This document shows positions 6,864-12,838 of a stretch of 12,838 bases of DNA, one piece after another. The stretch's first letter is position 1. Every line of letters begins with the position of its first letter. The translations under genes and the position numbers were made by a program. Source of the stretch: Nitrospinota bacterium (GTDB taxonomy: Bacteria > Nitrospinota_A > UBA7883 > JACRLM01); assembly GCA_015231995.1 (NCBI GenBank), contig JADGAO010000078.1, forward strand, positions 1-12,838, in the 5' to 3' direction. The notes beneath the pieces were generated by a model. The model ran no database searches. It saw only the letters and a program-made list of their open reading frames with translations, and was not told where the DNA came from.

Positions 6864-7733
6864 TCACCTACGCGGAGGCTCTTTCATCAGCTCTTTAAAA
6901 CAATCGGCTTCTTTCAATCCTGCCAGGTCTTCATCGTTCATGGCCGACGCCCTGTCCAATCCAAATGCGAACGCCGATTTCAAGGAAACGCACGCTTCCG
7001 CCTGCTTACCGAGCCGGGCGCGGACGCAGGCTAGATTGTACTGGTTGACTGCAGAGTTGGGATTGACCCTGACCAGATCGTCAAACATTCGTTCAGCCTC
7101 TCCATATCTACCCATTTTCAGGTGGATGAGTCCGAGCCTTTCCATCCCCAGCGGATCGCCGGGGCGCAGACGAAGCGCCCTCTCCGCCTGCTCCCCCGCC
7201 TGATCCAGCAGTTTTAGCTCTTTGAGTGAATCGGCCATTCCCAGCCTAATCTCGAACTCCTTATCGGGCTTTAACGCGAGAGCGGACTGAAACTTTTCTA
7301 TGGCCTCCTCGTGACTGCCCGCAAGCCCCGCCGAAACCGCCCAGAGAAAATAGGCCTCTCCTCGATCGGACACTTTGAGTTTTTCGGTGGCCCGAAGGTT
7401 TTTTAACGCTTCCAGCGGTTTTTGGAGGTTAAGCTGGCACTGCGCGATTAGCGTCAGCAGGTTTCCATCGGCGGGATCAATTTTGAAGGCTTTTTCCAGT
7501 TTGAGCAGAGCGGACTGGAATTTGCCCAGCCTGAAAGCGGATAAACCCCAGGCCATATACGCCTCTTTGTTAAGGTCGCGCGGCCTTGAAACATGGAACG
7601 ACTTCATCGCCTCCTGGTAGTTGCCTTCGCGGAAAAATTTCATTCCCCGCTCCACCGCCGTCTGGCCGGCGGATACAGCTTGTGGGCTGAGAAACAGGAT
7701 GATGGCCAGCAGACATATTCCGACTCGGATCAT
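6864..7733 (-). CDS. Exported TPR-repeat protein
   Basis: A 289-residue protein with an N-terminal signal peptide: MIRVG, a hydrophobic core, then a likely cleavage after AVSA (about residue 22). About seven tetratricopeptide repeats follow, recognisable by patterns such as GNYQEAMKSF, GKFQSALLKLEKAFKIDP, GSHEEAIEKFQSALALKP and GRYGEAERMFDDLVRVNP. The C-terminal part (AMNDEDLAGLKEADCFKEL) is the ending often seen in periplasmic TPR proteins. The role is probably a scaffold for protein-protein contact in the periplasm; the partner is unknown. The frame stays open to an ATG at 8027, but the extra 98 residues come from hairpin- and repeat-rich DNA and would bury the signal peptide, so I chose ATG 7733. 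Its ribosome binding site is poor, which leaves some doubt about the start. Confidence 0.85.
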   Translation of the reverse strand: MIRVGICLLAIILFLSPQAVSAGQTAVERGMKFFREGNYQEAMKSFHVSRPRDLNKEAYMAWGLSAFRLGKFQSALLKLEKAFKIDPADGNLLTLIAQCQLNLQKPLEALKNLRATEKLKVSDRGEAYFLWAVSAGLAGSHEEAIEKFQSALALKPDKEFEIRLGMADSLKELKLLDQAGEQAERALRLRPGDPLGMERLGLIHLKMGRYGEAERMFDDLVRVNPNSAVNQYNLACVRARLGKQAEACVSLKSAFAFGLDRASAMNDEDLAGLKEADCFKELMKEPPRR

Positions 7734-7739
7734 TTTGGT

Positions 7740-8030
7740 GTAGGGGCCATTCGGTGAATCGCCCAATCGGGCGCCCCACCGTGTCGCCACTGCGCGGAGC
7801 TTACTGCTTGCGCAGGCGTTCTTCACCTGCGCGTCCGGCAATGGTAAAACAGTGTGGCGAGGGGGTTTAACCCCCCGGCGCTTCGAGCCACCCCCCTTTT
7901 CAGGGGCGCTACCCCTCCGATCTTCGGGGAGGGAAAAGAATGGAGTCATCGCTTCGCCCTGCAAATGCACAAGAACACCCCGCCGAGCGGCTTCATTGAT
8001 CGTTAGCCGGAGATTAAAAGCTTTCATTAT
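7740..8030. repeat. Hairpin- and repeat-rich intergenic DNA between divergent genes
   Basis: This stretch separates the TPR gene from the DUF1538 operon. It holds several inverted repeats: GCGCAGG/CCTGCGC at 7810-7816 and 7826-7832 with a 9-base loop, the near-palindrome GGGGGTTTAACCCCC at 7861-7875, and an imperfect C-rich/G-rich hairpin around 7911-7933. The 18 bases at 7971-7988 (AAGAACACCCCGCCGAGC) match 10765-10782 with one difference, so this looks like another dispersed repeat. Both strands have long open frames across it, which create false N-terminal extensions for the two flanking genes. I see no convincing small gene here. Confidence 0.5.
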
Positions 8031-8034
8031 TATT

Positions 8035-8064
8035 TTTTCATCCGCCGTTTTTCACGTTTATAAT
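8035..8064 (+). promoter_or_regulatory. Sigma70-type promoter of the DUF1538-PII operon
   Basis: A perfect -10 box TATAAT at 8059-8064 is preceded, after an 18-base spacer, by TTTTCA at 8035-8040 (4 of 6 matches to TTGACA). Transcription would start near 8071, about 30 bases before the proposed ATG 8101. Its position inside the longest open frame is a strong argument that the gene does not begin at 7852. Confidence 0.55.
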
Positions 8065-8100
8065 AGCGCGAACCAGTTACCTTTGACGGTCAAAATAGCG

Positions 8101-9852
8101 ATGGGAATGGGCGGAGAAAAAGAGCAAGTTCGATACGGTGATTATCTTAGCCGCATCTCCGTCAGCTTTCAGAAGTTGAGTTACAACGCCATCACGCCCA
8201 GACCGGAATTGGCCCCCGACGGAACGGAAAAACCGTACTCACCCCCAAAGGTAAAACTGCGGGTCATAGACTTCTACCACATTCTACGCCCCTACATCGG
8301 CTCTCGATTAGAGGAGCAGTTGAAAGCGGTCGTGCCGCTGGCTCTTTATCTCGTATGTTTTCAGACATTGGTTCTGCGCGTCAATATCGAGGATCCGCTG
8401 GTGATTTTCGCGGGTTTTGTTTCGGTCATCGGCGGCCTTGTTCTGTTTATGGAAGGGTTGAAGGTCGGATTGATGCCGCTGGGAGAAAAACTCGGCGACT
8501 CGCTCCCGGCCAAAGCGTCGCTCCCGGTGTTCATCATAATCACTTTTTTGATAGGCGTTGGCGTGACCTTTGCCGAGCCTGCGGTAGGCTCGCTGAATAT
8601 CGCCGGCTCCATGATTAAAGTCGAAAACGCCCCTTACCTCCATGCCCTGCTTAACAAATGGCAATGGGCTACCGTGGCCGCCGTAGGGGCCGGCGTGGGC
8701 GTTTCTGCGGTTTTGGGGTCTCTGAGGTTCGTTCACGGCTGGGGATTGAAACCTTTCATTCTAATCGCTACACTTCCCACGCTGGCCTTGACTGTTTATG
8801 CGATGGGTGACGATCGAATAAAAAGCGTGATCGGCCTGGCGTGGGATTGCGGCGCTGTGACCACCGGGCCTGTGACTGTGCCGATTGTTCTTTCGCTTGG
8901 AATTGGCATAGCCAGAATGGCGGGAAAGGGCGATTACCCGCTATCCGGTTTCGGCATAGTGACGCTGGCGTCCATGATTCCGGTCGCCGCGGTTCTCGCG
9001 CTTGCGATTTATCTGGCGGAAACCGTGCCCGCAGAGCAGATTATCGCAAACGCAAACACAGCTGAAACATCCAATTCTCATGCTTCGGGAAATTTTTTCG
9101 AAAGACCTCCATTCGCGGAGATGCTGGAGGGGTTGCAGGCGGTTGCGCCGGTTGTGATATTTCTACTGCTTATCGTGCGGTTCGTCCTTCGTGAAAAATT
9201 CAAGGAACCCCAGATACTCGCATATGGCCTGACTCTTACGCTGTTGGGGATGATGTTGTTCAGCGTAGGGCTTACCTATGGCCTTTCAAAGCTTGGCGCC
9301 CAGTATGGCGCGCTGGCGCCCGCCGCTTTCACCAGAATCGAAGGGCTGGAAGGCTCGCCTCTTTTCAACTGGTGGGCCGGGATGCTCGCCACTGTGGCGT
9401 TCGCGGGATTGCTGGGATTTGGCGCGACCGTAGCAGAACCGGCGCTGTCGGCGATAGGCATGGTCGTTGAAGACCTGACCAACGGCGTGTATAAAAAGTC
9501 CTTTCTTATCTATTCTGTTTCCTTTGGCGTGGGGCTGGGAGTTATAGCGGGTATGCTTAAAATAATTACGGGAGTTCCGCTGGCCTATTTGCTCATCCCG
9601 GGTTACGCTTTGGCCTTAATTCTCACGGTTTTTTCAACGGAAGAGTTTGTGAATATCGCATGGGACAGCGCGGGGGTGACGACCGGTGAAGTTACGGTGC
9701 CGCTTGTGCTGGTGATGGGGATGGGATTTAGCGGAGCCTTAGGGATAGACGACGGGTTTGGCATATTGGCGATGGCCTCGTTATTCCCGATTCTTACCAC
9801 ACTTGGCGCAGGCCTTTGGATAAAGTGGAAAATCAGCAGGAGCCACTTGTGA
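8101..9852 (+). CDS. DUF1538 family membrane protein, duplicated, putative transporter
   Basis: A 583-residue polytopic inner-membrane protein with about 14 hydrophobic segments in two halves of about seven. Each half contains the same pair of motifs: AEPAVG (158-163) with WDCGAVTTGPVTVP (248-261), and AEPALS (445-450) with WDSAGVTTGEVTVP (521-534). I recognise the DUF1538 family. Its two-repeat architecture with conserved Glu-Pro and TTGxVTVP motifs inside the membrane is transporter-like, but no substrate is known to me. The hydrophilic N-terminus (about 1-70) is probably cytoplasmic. The frame is open from 7852, but that extension runs through repeat DNA and the promoter, so I chose ATG 8101 (ATG 8107 is possible; both have weak ribosome binding sites). 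Two PII-like genes follow immediately, which suggests regulated transport. Family call is firm, function inferred. Confidence 0.87.
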   Translation: MGMGGEKEQVRYGDYLSRISVSFQKLSYNAITPRPELAPDGTEKPYSPPKVKLRVIDFYHILRPYIGSRLEEQLKAVVPLALYLVCFQTLVLRVNIEDPLVIFAGFVSVIGGLVLFMEGLKVGLMPLGEKLGDSLPAKASLPVFIIITFLIGVGVTFAEPAVGSLNIAGSMIKVENAPYLHALLNKWQWATVAAVGAGVGVSAVLGSLRFVHGWGLKPFILIATLPTLALTVYAMGDDRIKSVIGLAWDCGAVTTGPVTVPIVLSLGIGIARMAGKGDYPLSGFGIVTLASMIPVAAVLALAIYLAETVPAEQIIANANTAETSNSHASGNFFERPPFAEMLEGLQAVAPVVIFLLLIVRFVLREKFKEPQILAYGLTLTLLGMMLFSVGLTYGLSKLGAQYGALAPAAFTRIEGLEGSPLFNWWAGMLATVAFAGLLGFGATVAEPALSAIGMVVEDLTNGVYKKSFLIYSVSFGVGLGVIAGMLKIITGVPLAYLLIPGYALALILTVFSTEEFVNIAWDSAGVTTGEVTVPLVLVMGMGFSGALGIDDGFGILAMASLFPILTTLGAGLWIKWKISRSHL

Positions 9853-9853
9853 T

Positions 9854-10231
9854 ATGAAAGACGCATTCAATGAAAAAAAGATAACCGCTCTTACAGACGT
9901 AGCTCTTATCACCTGCGTTGTCCAAAGAGGGATGGCCGACGAAGTGATAAAAGCGGCCAGGGACGCGGGGGCGCAGGGATCCACCGTCTTTTACGCCAGA
10001 GGGTACGGCGTACGGGAGAGGCTTGGCCTGCTAGGGGTGGCGGTGGATGTCGAAAAGGAGGTCGTCAACATCGTCGTGTCCACGGATCAGGCCAACCGCA
10101 TTTTCGAGAAGATGAGCGTCGCCGCCAAAATGGACACTCCCGGCATGGGATTCATGTACATGACTCACCTCGACAAGGCGGTCACATACATTCCGCCAGA
10201 GGTTCTAGAAAAACTCCAGCCGAAATGTTAG
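9854..10231 (+). CDS. PII-like signalling protein, first of tandem pair
   Basis: A 125-residue protein with the ferredoxin-like PII pattern: a first strand (DVALITCVV, 15-23), an amphipathic helix (MADEVIKAARDAGA), a T-loop region (about 48-66) starting with ARGYG, a strand EVVNIVV, a second helix, and a B-loop-like glycine stretch MDTPGMGFMYM (93-103) before the last strand. PII trimers bind ATP/ADP and often 2-oxoglutarate, and control transporters or enzymes. The canonical T-loop with the uridylylated tyrosine (GHTELYRGAEY type) is absent, so GlnD control is unlikely. The start lies 1 base after the DUF1538 stop, with AGGAG at 9838-9842. The stop overlaps the next PII gene. This is a divergent PII-superfamily member rather than GlnB/GlnK. 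Fold call is good; ligand unknown. Confidence 0.82.
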   Translation: MKDAFNEKKITALTDVALITCVVQRGMADEVIKAARDAGAQGSTVFYARGYGVRERLGLLGVAVDVEKEVVNIVVSTDQANRIFEKMSVAAKMDTPGMGFMYMTHLDKAVTYIPPEVLEKLQPKC

Positions 10232-10608
10232 GGGTCAAAGACCGCATGAATACGCGAGACGGAAGGCTTATGACAATCATTCTGCCGACAGGGTCCGGGC
10301 ACGAACTGCTTGAAAAGCTTGTCCACAAAAAGGGATTGACAACGGTGTTCATGCATCACGCCCGAGGGTCGGGGTTAAGCGGCGTGATGAAGCGCAAGGG
10401 GCTTACCCAGCAGATAGAAAAAGACATGGTGGTGGTGGCCGTTCCCACCGATGATCTTGAGGAAGTCATCGCTTTCATTTATGAGGAAGGCGGCGTCGGC
10501 AAACCACATGGAGGGTTCATTTACATCGAAAAACTCAGCGCACTGTTCGGAGGAGTCCCGGTGAGCCTTCCAGCGTCATCTTCATCCGCCGGGAATGGCA
10601 AGGGGTAA
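10225..10608 (+). CDS. PII-like signalling protein, second of tandem pair
   Basis: A 127-residue PII-superfamily protein. The order is strand RLMTIILPTG (14-23), helix GHELLEKLVHKKG, strand TTVFMHH, T-loop region with ARGSG (46-50) and KRKGLTQQIEKD, strand MVVVAVP, helix, and a B-loop-like GGVGKPHGGFIYIE (89-102). It shares the ARGxG motif and overall spacing with the preceding gene but little else, so the pair is an old duplication or two distinct subfamilies. No canonical uridylylation tyrosine is seen. The C-terminal tail is Ser/Gly-rich (ASSSSAGNGKG). The longest start, ATG 10225, overlaps the previous stop (ATGTTAG), favouring translational coupling. ATG 10246 is a real alternative with AGGGG upstream and leaves the PII core intact. 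It probably acts with its partner on the DUF1538 protein. Confidence 0.82.
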   Translation: MLGVKDRMNTRDGRLMTIILPTGSGHELLEKLVHKKGLTTVFMHHARGSGLSGVMKRKGLTQQIEKDMVVVAVPTDDLEEVIAFIYEEGGVGKPHGGFIYIEKLSALFGGVPVSLPASSSSAGNGKG

Positions 10609-10623
10609 ACCCGGATTCCGAAG

Positions 10624-10690
10624 TTGAACGCGAATAGCCACGTATCTGAGAGATTGTTTCGTCGCTTCGCTCCTCTCAATGACAAATTGC
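10624..10690 (-). repeat. Dispersed intergenic repeat type B, copy 2
   Basis: Second copy of the 67-base repeat at 6684-6750, in the same orientation, with about 11 differences in total and 6 in the inner 50 bases. It begins about 16 bases after the second PII gene. An open frame across it gives the spurious peptide VSERLFRRFAPLNDK, close to the one from copy 1. Confidence 0.65.
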
Positions 10691-10714
10691 ACGTCCGAAC
10701 AACGACGCGCTGTC

Positions 10715-10776
10715 CGTGGTGTTCTTCACCCCGGACTCCTTCTTGCTACGAAGACGGCGGGGTGAAGAACACCACG
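10715..10776. repeat. Perfect 19-base inverted repeat
   Basis: The arms CGTGGTGTTCTTCACCCCG (10715-10733) and its exact reverse complement (10758-10776) flank a 24-base loop. It would form a strong hairpin in RNA or cruciform DNA. No T-run follows either arm, so a classical rho-independent terminator is unlikely, although it could stabilise the 3' end of the PII operon transcript. The right arm continues into an 18-base sequence (10765-10782) shared with 7971-7988, which points to a small repeat element. Confidence 0.75.
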
Positions 10777-10824
10777 CCGAGCAAAGCAAGGAGACCTTTG
10801 CATAACCAAACGATTTCCATATTT

Positions 10825-10914
10825 TGTCATCCTGAGGGAGTGCTAGCGACCGAAGGATCAAAGTAGAACAGAATATTCCTTTCGATGGATTCTTCGCTGG
10901 CGCTCAGAATGACA
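10825..10914. repeat. Inverted pair of type A repeats
   Basis: The segment at 10825-10859 (starting TGTCATCCTGAGGG) and the inverted segment at 10887-10914 (ending CTCAGAATGACA) are imperfect inverted copies of each other, and both resemble 6589-6616. Together they form an arch of about 90 bases that ends ten bases before the stop of the second kinase, so it could act as a folded 3' end for that transcript. The rest of 10609-10923 is made up of the other repeats listed here; I see no gene in it. Confidence 0.55.
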
Positions 10915-10923
10915 ATGTTTTTG

Positions 10924-12838
10924 TTACCCCAGCGTTTTCTTGACCCGAAGCAGGAAGTCCGTCGGGTTTAGCGGTTGCGAGAGATAGTCGCTGGCTCCAA
11001 GCCTGAAGGCTTTCTCCCGTGATTCGCGGCTGGCGTCGGATGTGACCATAATGACCGGAACAGAGGTTAGCTTAAGCTCGTTTTTTATCCGGTTCAACAT
11101 TTCCATCCCGTCAAGCCTGGGCATATTGTTGTCCGATATGATGAGATGCGGGGTTTTGCTTTCGAGGAACAGAAGCGCTTCATGACCATCAACAGCTTCG
11201 AAAACGTCCACATCAAGCCCTTCCAGGTAATATCTCATCTGTACACGGTTAGGCTCCTCGTCGTCCACTATCAACGCAAGCGGGCGCTTATCGGGGAGCG
11301 TGGCGTAGAAAACAGTCCCCTCCCCCAGCTTGGATTGGACGGTAAGCGACCCGCCGTGGGCCTCCAGTATGTCGTGGCTGAAAGGCAGTCCCAAACCGGT
11401 CCCAACCTCACCGGCGGTTCCTTTGGTCGTCGTTTTCACGTCGTGCTTGAAAATACCGGGTAATATCTCTTCGCTGATGCCGACCCCGGTGTCCTTTACA
11501 GCGATGGTTGACCTGCTGTCGGCAGGGACGAAAATCGTTATCTTGTCGCCGCTCCTGCAGAATTTTATGGAATTGGACACCAGGTTGGAAATGGCCTCGT
11601 TAAAAAGATCGAAATCCGCGTAAAGCCTGACGCCCGGCGGGATATCGTTTATTATCTCCACGCCTTTCTCGCTTGCAAGCAGGTCCAAATCGTTCACGGC
11701 GATGGAAGCCACCATCCGCGCCTCGAAGAATTTCGGGCTTAAGGTTATTTTCCCAGTGCTCAACCTGCTTATGTTCAACAGTTCTTCGATCATCCTCAGC
11801 TGGCGTTCGCCGCTGTTGATAACACGTTGCAGAAGGCTCCGCTGTTTTTCGCTCAACGGGTTTTCTTTGTCGTCCCCCAGTATCCTCAAAAAACCCATGA
11901 TGGAGTTGAACGGCGACCTCAAGTCGTGCGCCACGATGGAGACGAACTTGTCCTTGAGCCTCGTGGCGTTTTCCGCCGCTTCCCTGGCCTCTTTGAGGCT
12001 ACGCTCCGACTCCTTGTGCTGGGTTATGTCGTGGAAAGCGAGCACCGCTCCTTTCAAATCCGACCCTTCCGTTATAGGTCTGGATGTGATGTCCACCGGC
12101 AAGGCCGACCCGTCTTTCTTGGAAAAATCGTCTTCGGTCATGCACAACAGTTCGCCGGAGGTCAACGCATTACAAACCGCGCAATCGTTAAGGGACCTGA
12201 TATAGAAACTTGGCAGGTTGGCGTGCACGAGCATGTGCAGGTCTTTGCCAAGCAGTTCGCCGGGAGCCCATCCAAGAAGACGCTCCGCCTCCGGGTTGGC
12301 GAAGGTGATTATCCTGTTCCTGTCGGCCACAAAAACACCCTCGCCAAGCGTGGCGGTAATATCATGGAGTCTTTTTTCGCTACGAGCGATCTGGAGGGTT
12401 TTTTCGTTGATCTGCCTTGCCAGCGGGTTGAATATGAACACCGCCACGCCGACAAGCGAGAGCAGGGTCAACGCTAAAGCCGCCCTTTCCAGAAGCCGGA
12501 TCGCGGCGATTTTCCCTTCGCTCTCCGCCTGGTACTGCGACACCAGAACGTCTATCGAGTCCAGAAGATAGGTTTCCGCCGCCGTCGCTATGTACAGCAT
12601 CCGGCTGTTTTCATGGGTAAGCTCGATATCGGGCGCAACCGCCAACTCCCTGGACTGCGCTATGAACTCCCGTATCCTGGCGTCGAGAAGATGAGGCTTT
12701 TCGAAGTACAACACGTGAAGTTGCGGACTCATGCCGCGCCCCATCGCAAACGGATGGTCGCCGCTTAACAGCCATTTGTGAACGCTCTCCAACCGCGCGG
12801 TGTGATCGAGCATTTGCTTGCGGGTGGGCGACCTTAAT
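10924..12838 (-). CDS. Hybrid histidine kinase with PilJ/NarX-like sensor, 5'-truncated by window edge
   Basis: At least 629 residues from ATG 12813, but the frame stays open to the window edge (upstream codons read RSPTRKQ), so the start and probably a first membrane helix are missing. Numbering is from ATG 12813. Residues 1-108 form a periplasmic helical domain resembling the PilJ/NarX type (RKQMLDHTARLE..., LLDSIDVLVSQYQAE). A membrane helix lies at about 110-131, a coiled linker at 134-150, and PAS at about 150-265 with an inserted DCAVC (C211, C214). HisKA contains VAHDLRSPFNSIMGF with His296. The ATPase has NLVSNSIKF, DTGVGI (441-446) and GTGLGL (471-476). The receiver (about 511-629) has D517/D518 and phosphoacceptor Asp561, but YLSQPL places Gln613 where lysine is expected. 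The ligand is unknown, and no regulator gene is visible nearby. Confidence 0.92.
   Translation of the reverse strand, partial: LRSPTRKQMLDHTARLESVHKWLLSGDHPFAMGRGMSPQLHVLYFEKPHLLDARIREFIAQSRELAVAPDIELTHENSRMLYIATAAETYLLDSIDVLVSQYQAESEGKIAAIRLLERAALALTLLSLVGVAVFIFNPLARQINEKTLQIARSEKRLHDITATLGEGVFVADRNRIITFANPEAERLLGWAPGELLGKDLHMLVHANLPSFYIRSLNDCAVCNALTSGELLCMTEDDFSKKDGSALPVDITSRPITEGSDLKGAVLAFHDITQHKESERSLKEAREAAENATRLKDKFVSIVAHDLRSPFNSIMGFLRILGDDKENPLSEKQRSLLQRVINSGERQLRMIEELLNISRLSTGKITLSPKFFEARMVASIAVNDLDLLASEKGVEIINDIPPGVRLYADFDLFNEAISNLVSNSIKFCRSGDKITIFVPADSRSTIAVKDTGVGISEEILPGIFKHDVKTTTKGTAGEVGTGLGLPFSHDILEAHGGSLTVQSKLGEGTVFYATLPDKRPLALIVDDEEPNRVQMRYYLEGLDVDVFEAVDGHEALLFLESKTPHLIISDNNMPRLDGMEMLNRIKNELKLTSVPVIMVTSDASRESREKAFRLGASDYLSQPLNPTDFLLRVKKTLG

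Noticed and set aside
6627..7034. Forward open frame of 135 codons after rbfA
   Set aside because: It runs through repeat DNA (VSERLLRRFAPRNDK is the translation of repeat B) and then antisense through the TPR gene. No family similarity or ribosome binding site is seen.
7734..8027. 98-residue N-terminal extension of the TPR protein
   Set aside because: It would precede a clear signal peptide and is encoded by hairpin-rich repeat-like DNA, so the start at 7733 is preferred.
10715..10776. Perfect inverted repeat as a rho-independent terminator
   Set aside because: The stem is strong but no T-run follows on either strand and the loop is long (24 bases), so it is listed as a repeat instead.
10624..10866. 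Forward open frame of 80 codons after the PII genes
   Set aside because: It translates repeat B and the 19-base inverted repeat; its peptide mirrors the spurious one at 6627-7034, so the open frame is a by-product of the repeat.

Overview
The window looks like chromosomal DNA of a Gram-negative bacterium of moderate G+C content. The signs are a lipoprotein with a lipobox, a Sec signal peptide, multi-domain sensor kinases and the housekeeping genes argH, rbfA and DUF503. The style of the proteins (PAS-rich hybrid kinases, TPR proteins, dispersed intergenic repeats) recalls deltaproteobacteria-like, Nitrospinota or Nitrospirota genomes. This placement is an impression, not a demonstration. I see no phage, plasmid, transposase, CRISPR array, tRNA or rRNA.

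Layout. (1) 1-1375, plus strand: the 3' part of argH, then an unlisted 44-residue lipoprotein gene that overlaps its end by 10 bases and resembles LptM/YifL. (2) 1508-3679, plus: a membrane hybrid histidine kinase (2 TM, PAS, PAS, HisKA, HATPase, REC). (3) 3685-5757, minus: an NYN-family putative ribonuclease fused to a C-terminal cold-shock domain, and upstream of it a ketopantoate reductase (panE-like). (4) 5883-6587, plus: DUF503 (YlxP-like) and rbfA, closely coupled but with neither infB nor truB beside them. (5) 6588-6863: an intergenic stretch of dispersed repeats. (6) 6864-7733, minus: an exported TPR protein. (7) 7734-8100: hairpin- and repeat-rich DNA ending in a promoter. (8) 8101-10608, plus: a tight three-gene unit of a duplicated DUF1538 membrane protein and two different PII-like proteins. 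(9) 10609-10923: a second repeat-filled intergenic region related to the first. (10) 10924 to the right edge, minus: a second hybrid histidine kinase with a PilJ/NarX-like sensor, cut at its 5' end by the window.

The most interesting unit is 8101-10608. Genes one base apart or overlapping encode a polytopic, transporter-like protein and two divergent PII-superfamily proteins. By analogy with AmtB-GlnK and SbtA-SbtB, this suggests a membrane transport protein gated by a pair of nucleotide-sensing trimers. The substrate and ligand cannot be read from the sequence. The NYN-zinc-cold-shock fusion and the cysteine-bearing PAS domains in both kinases are secondary points of interest.

The two kinases are hybrids ending in a receiver domain. 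No phosphotransfer protein or DNA-binding regulator lies next to them here, so their outputs must be elsewhere.
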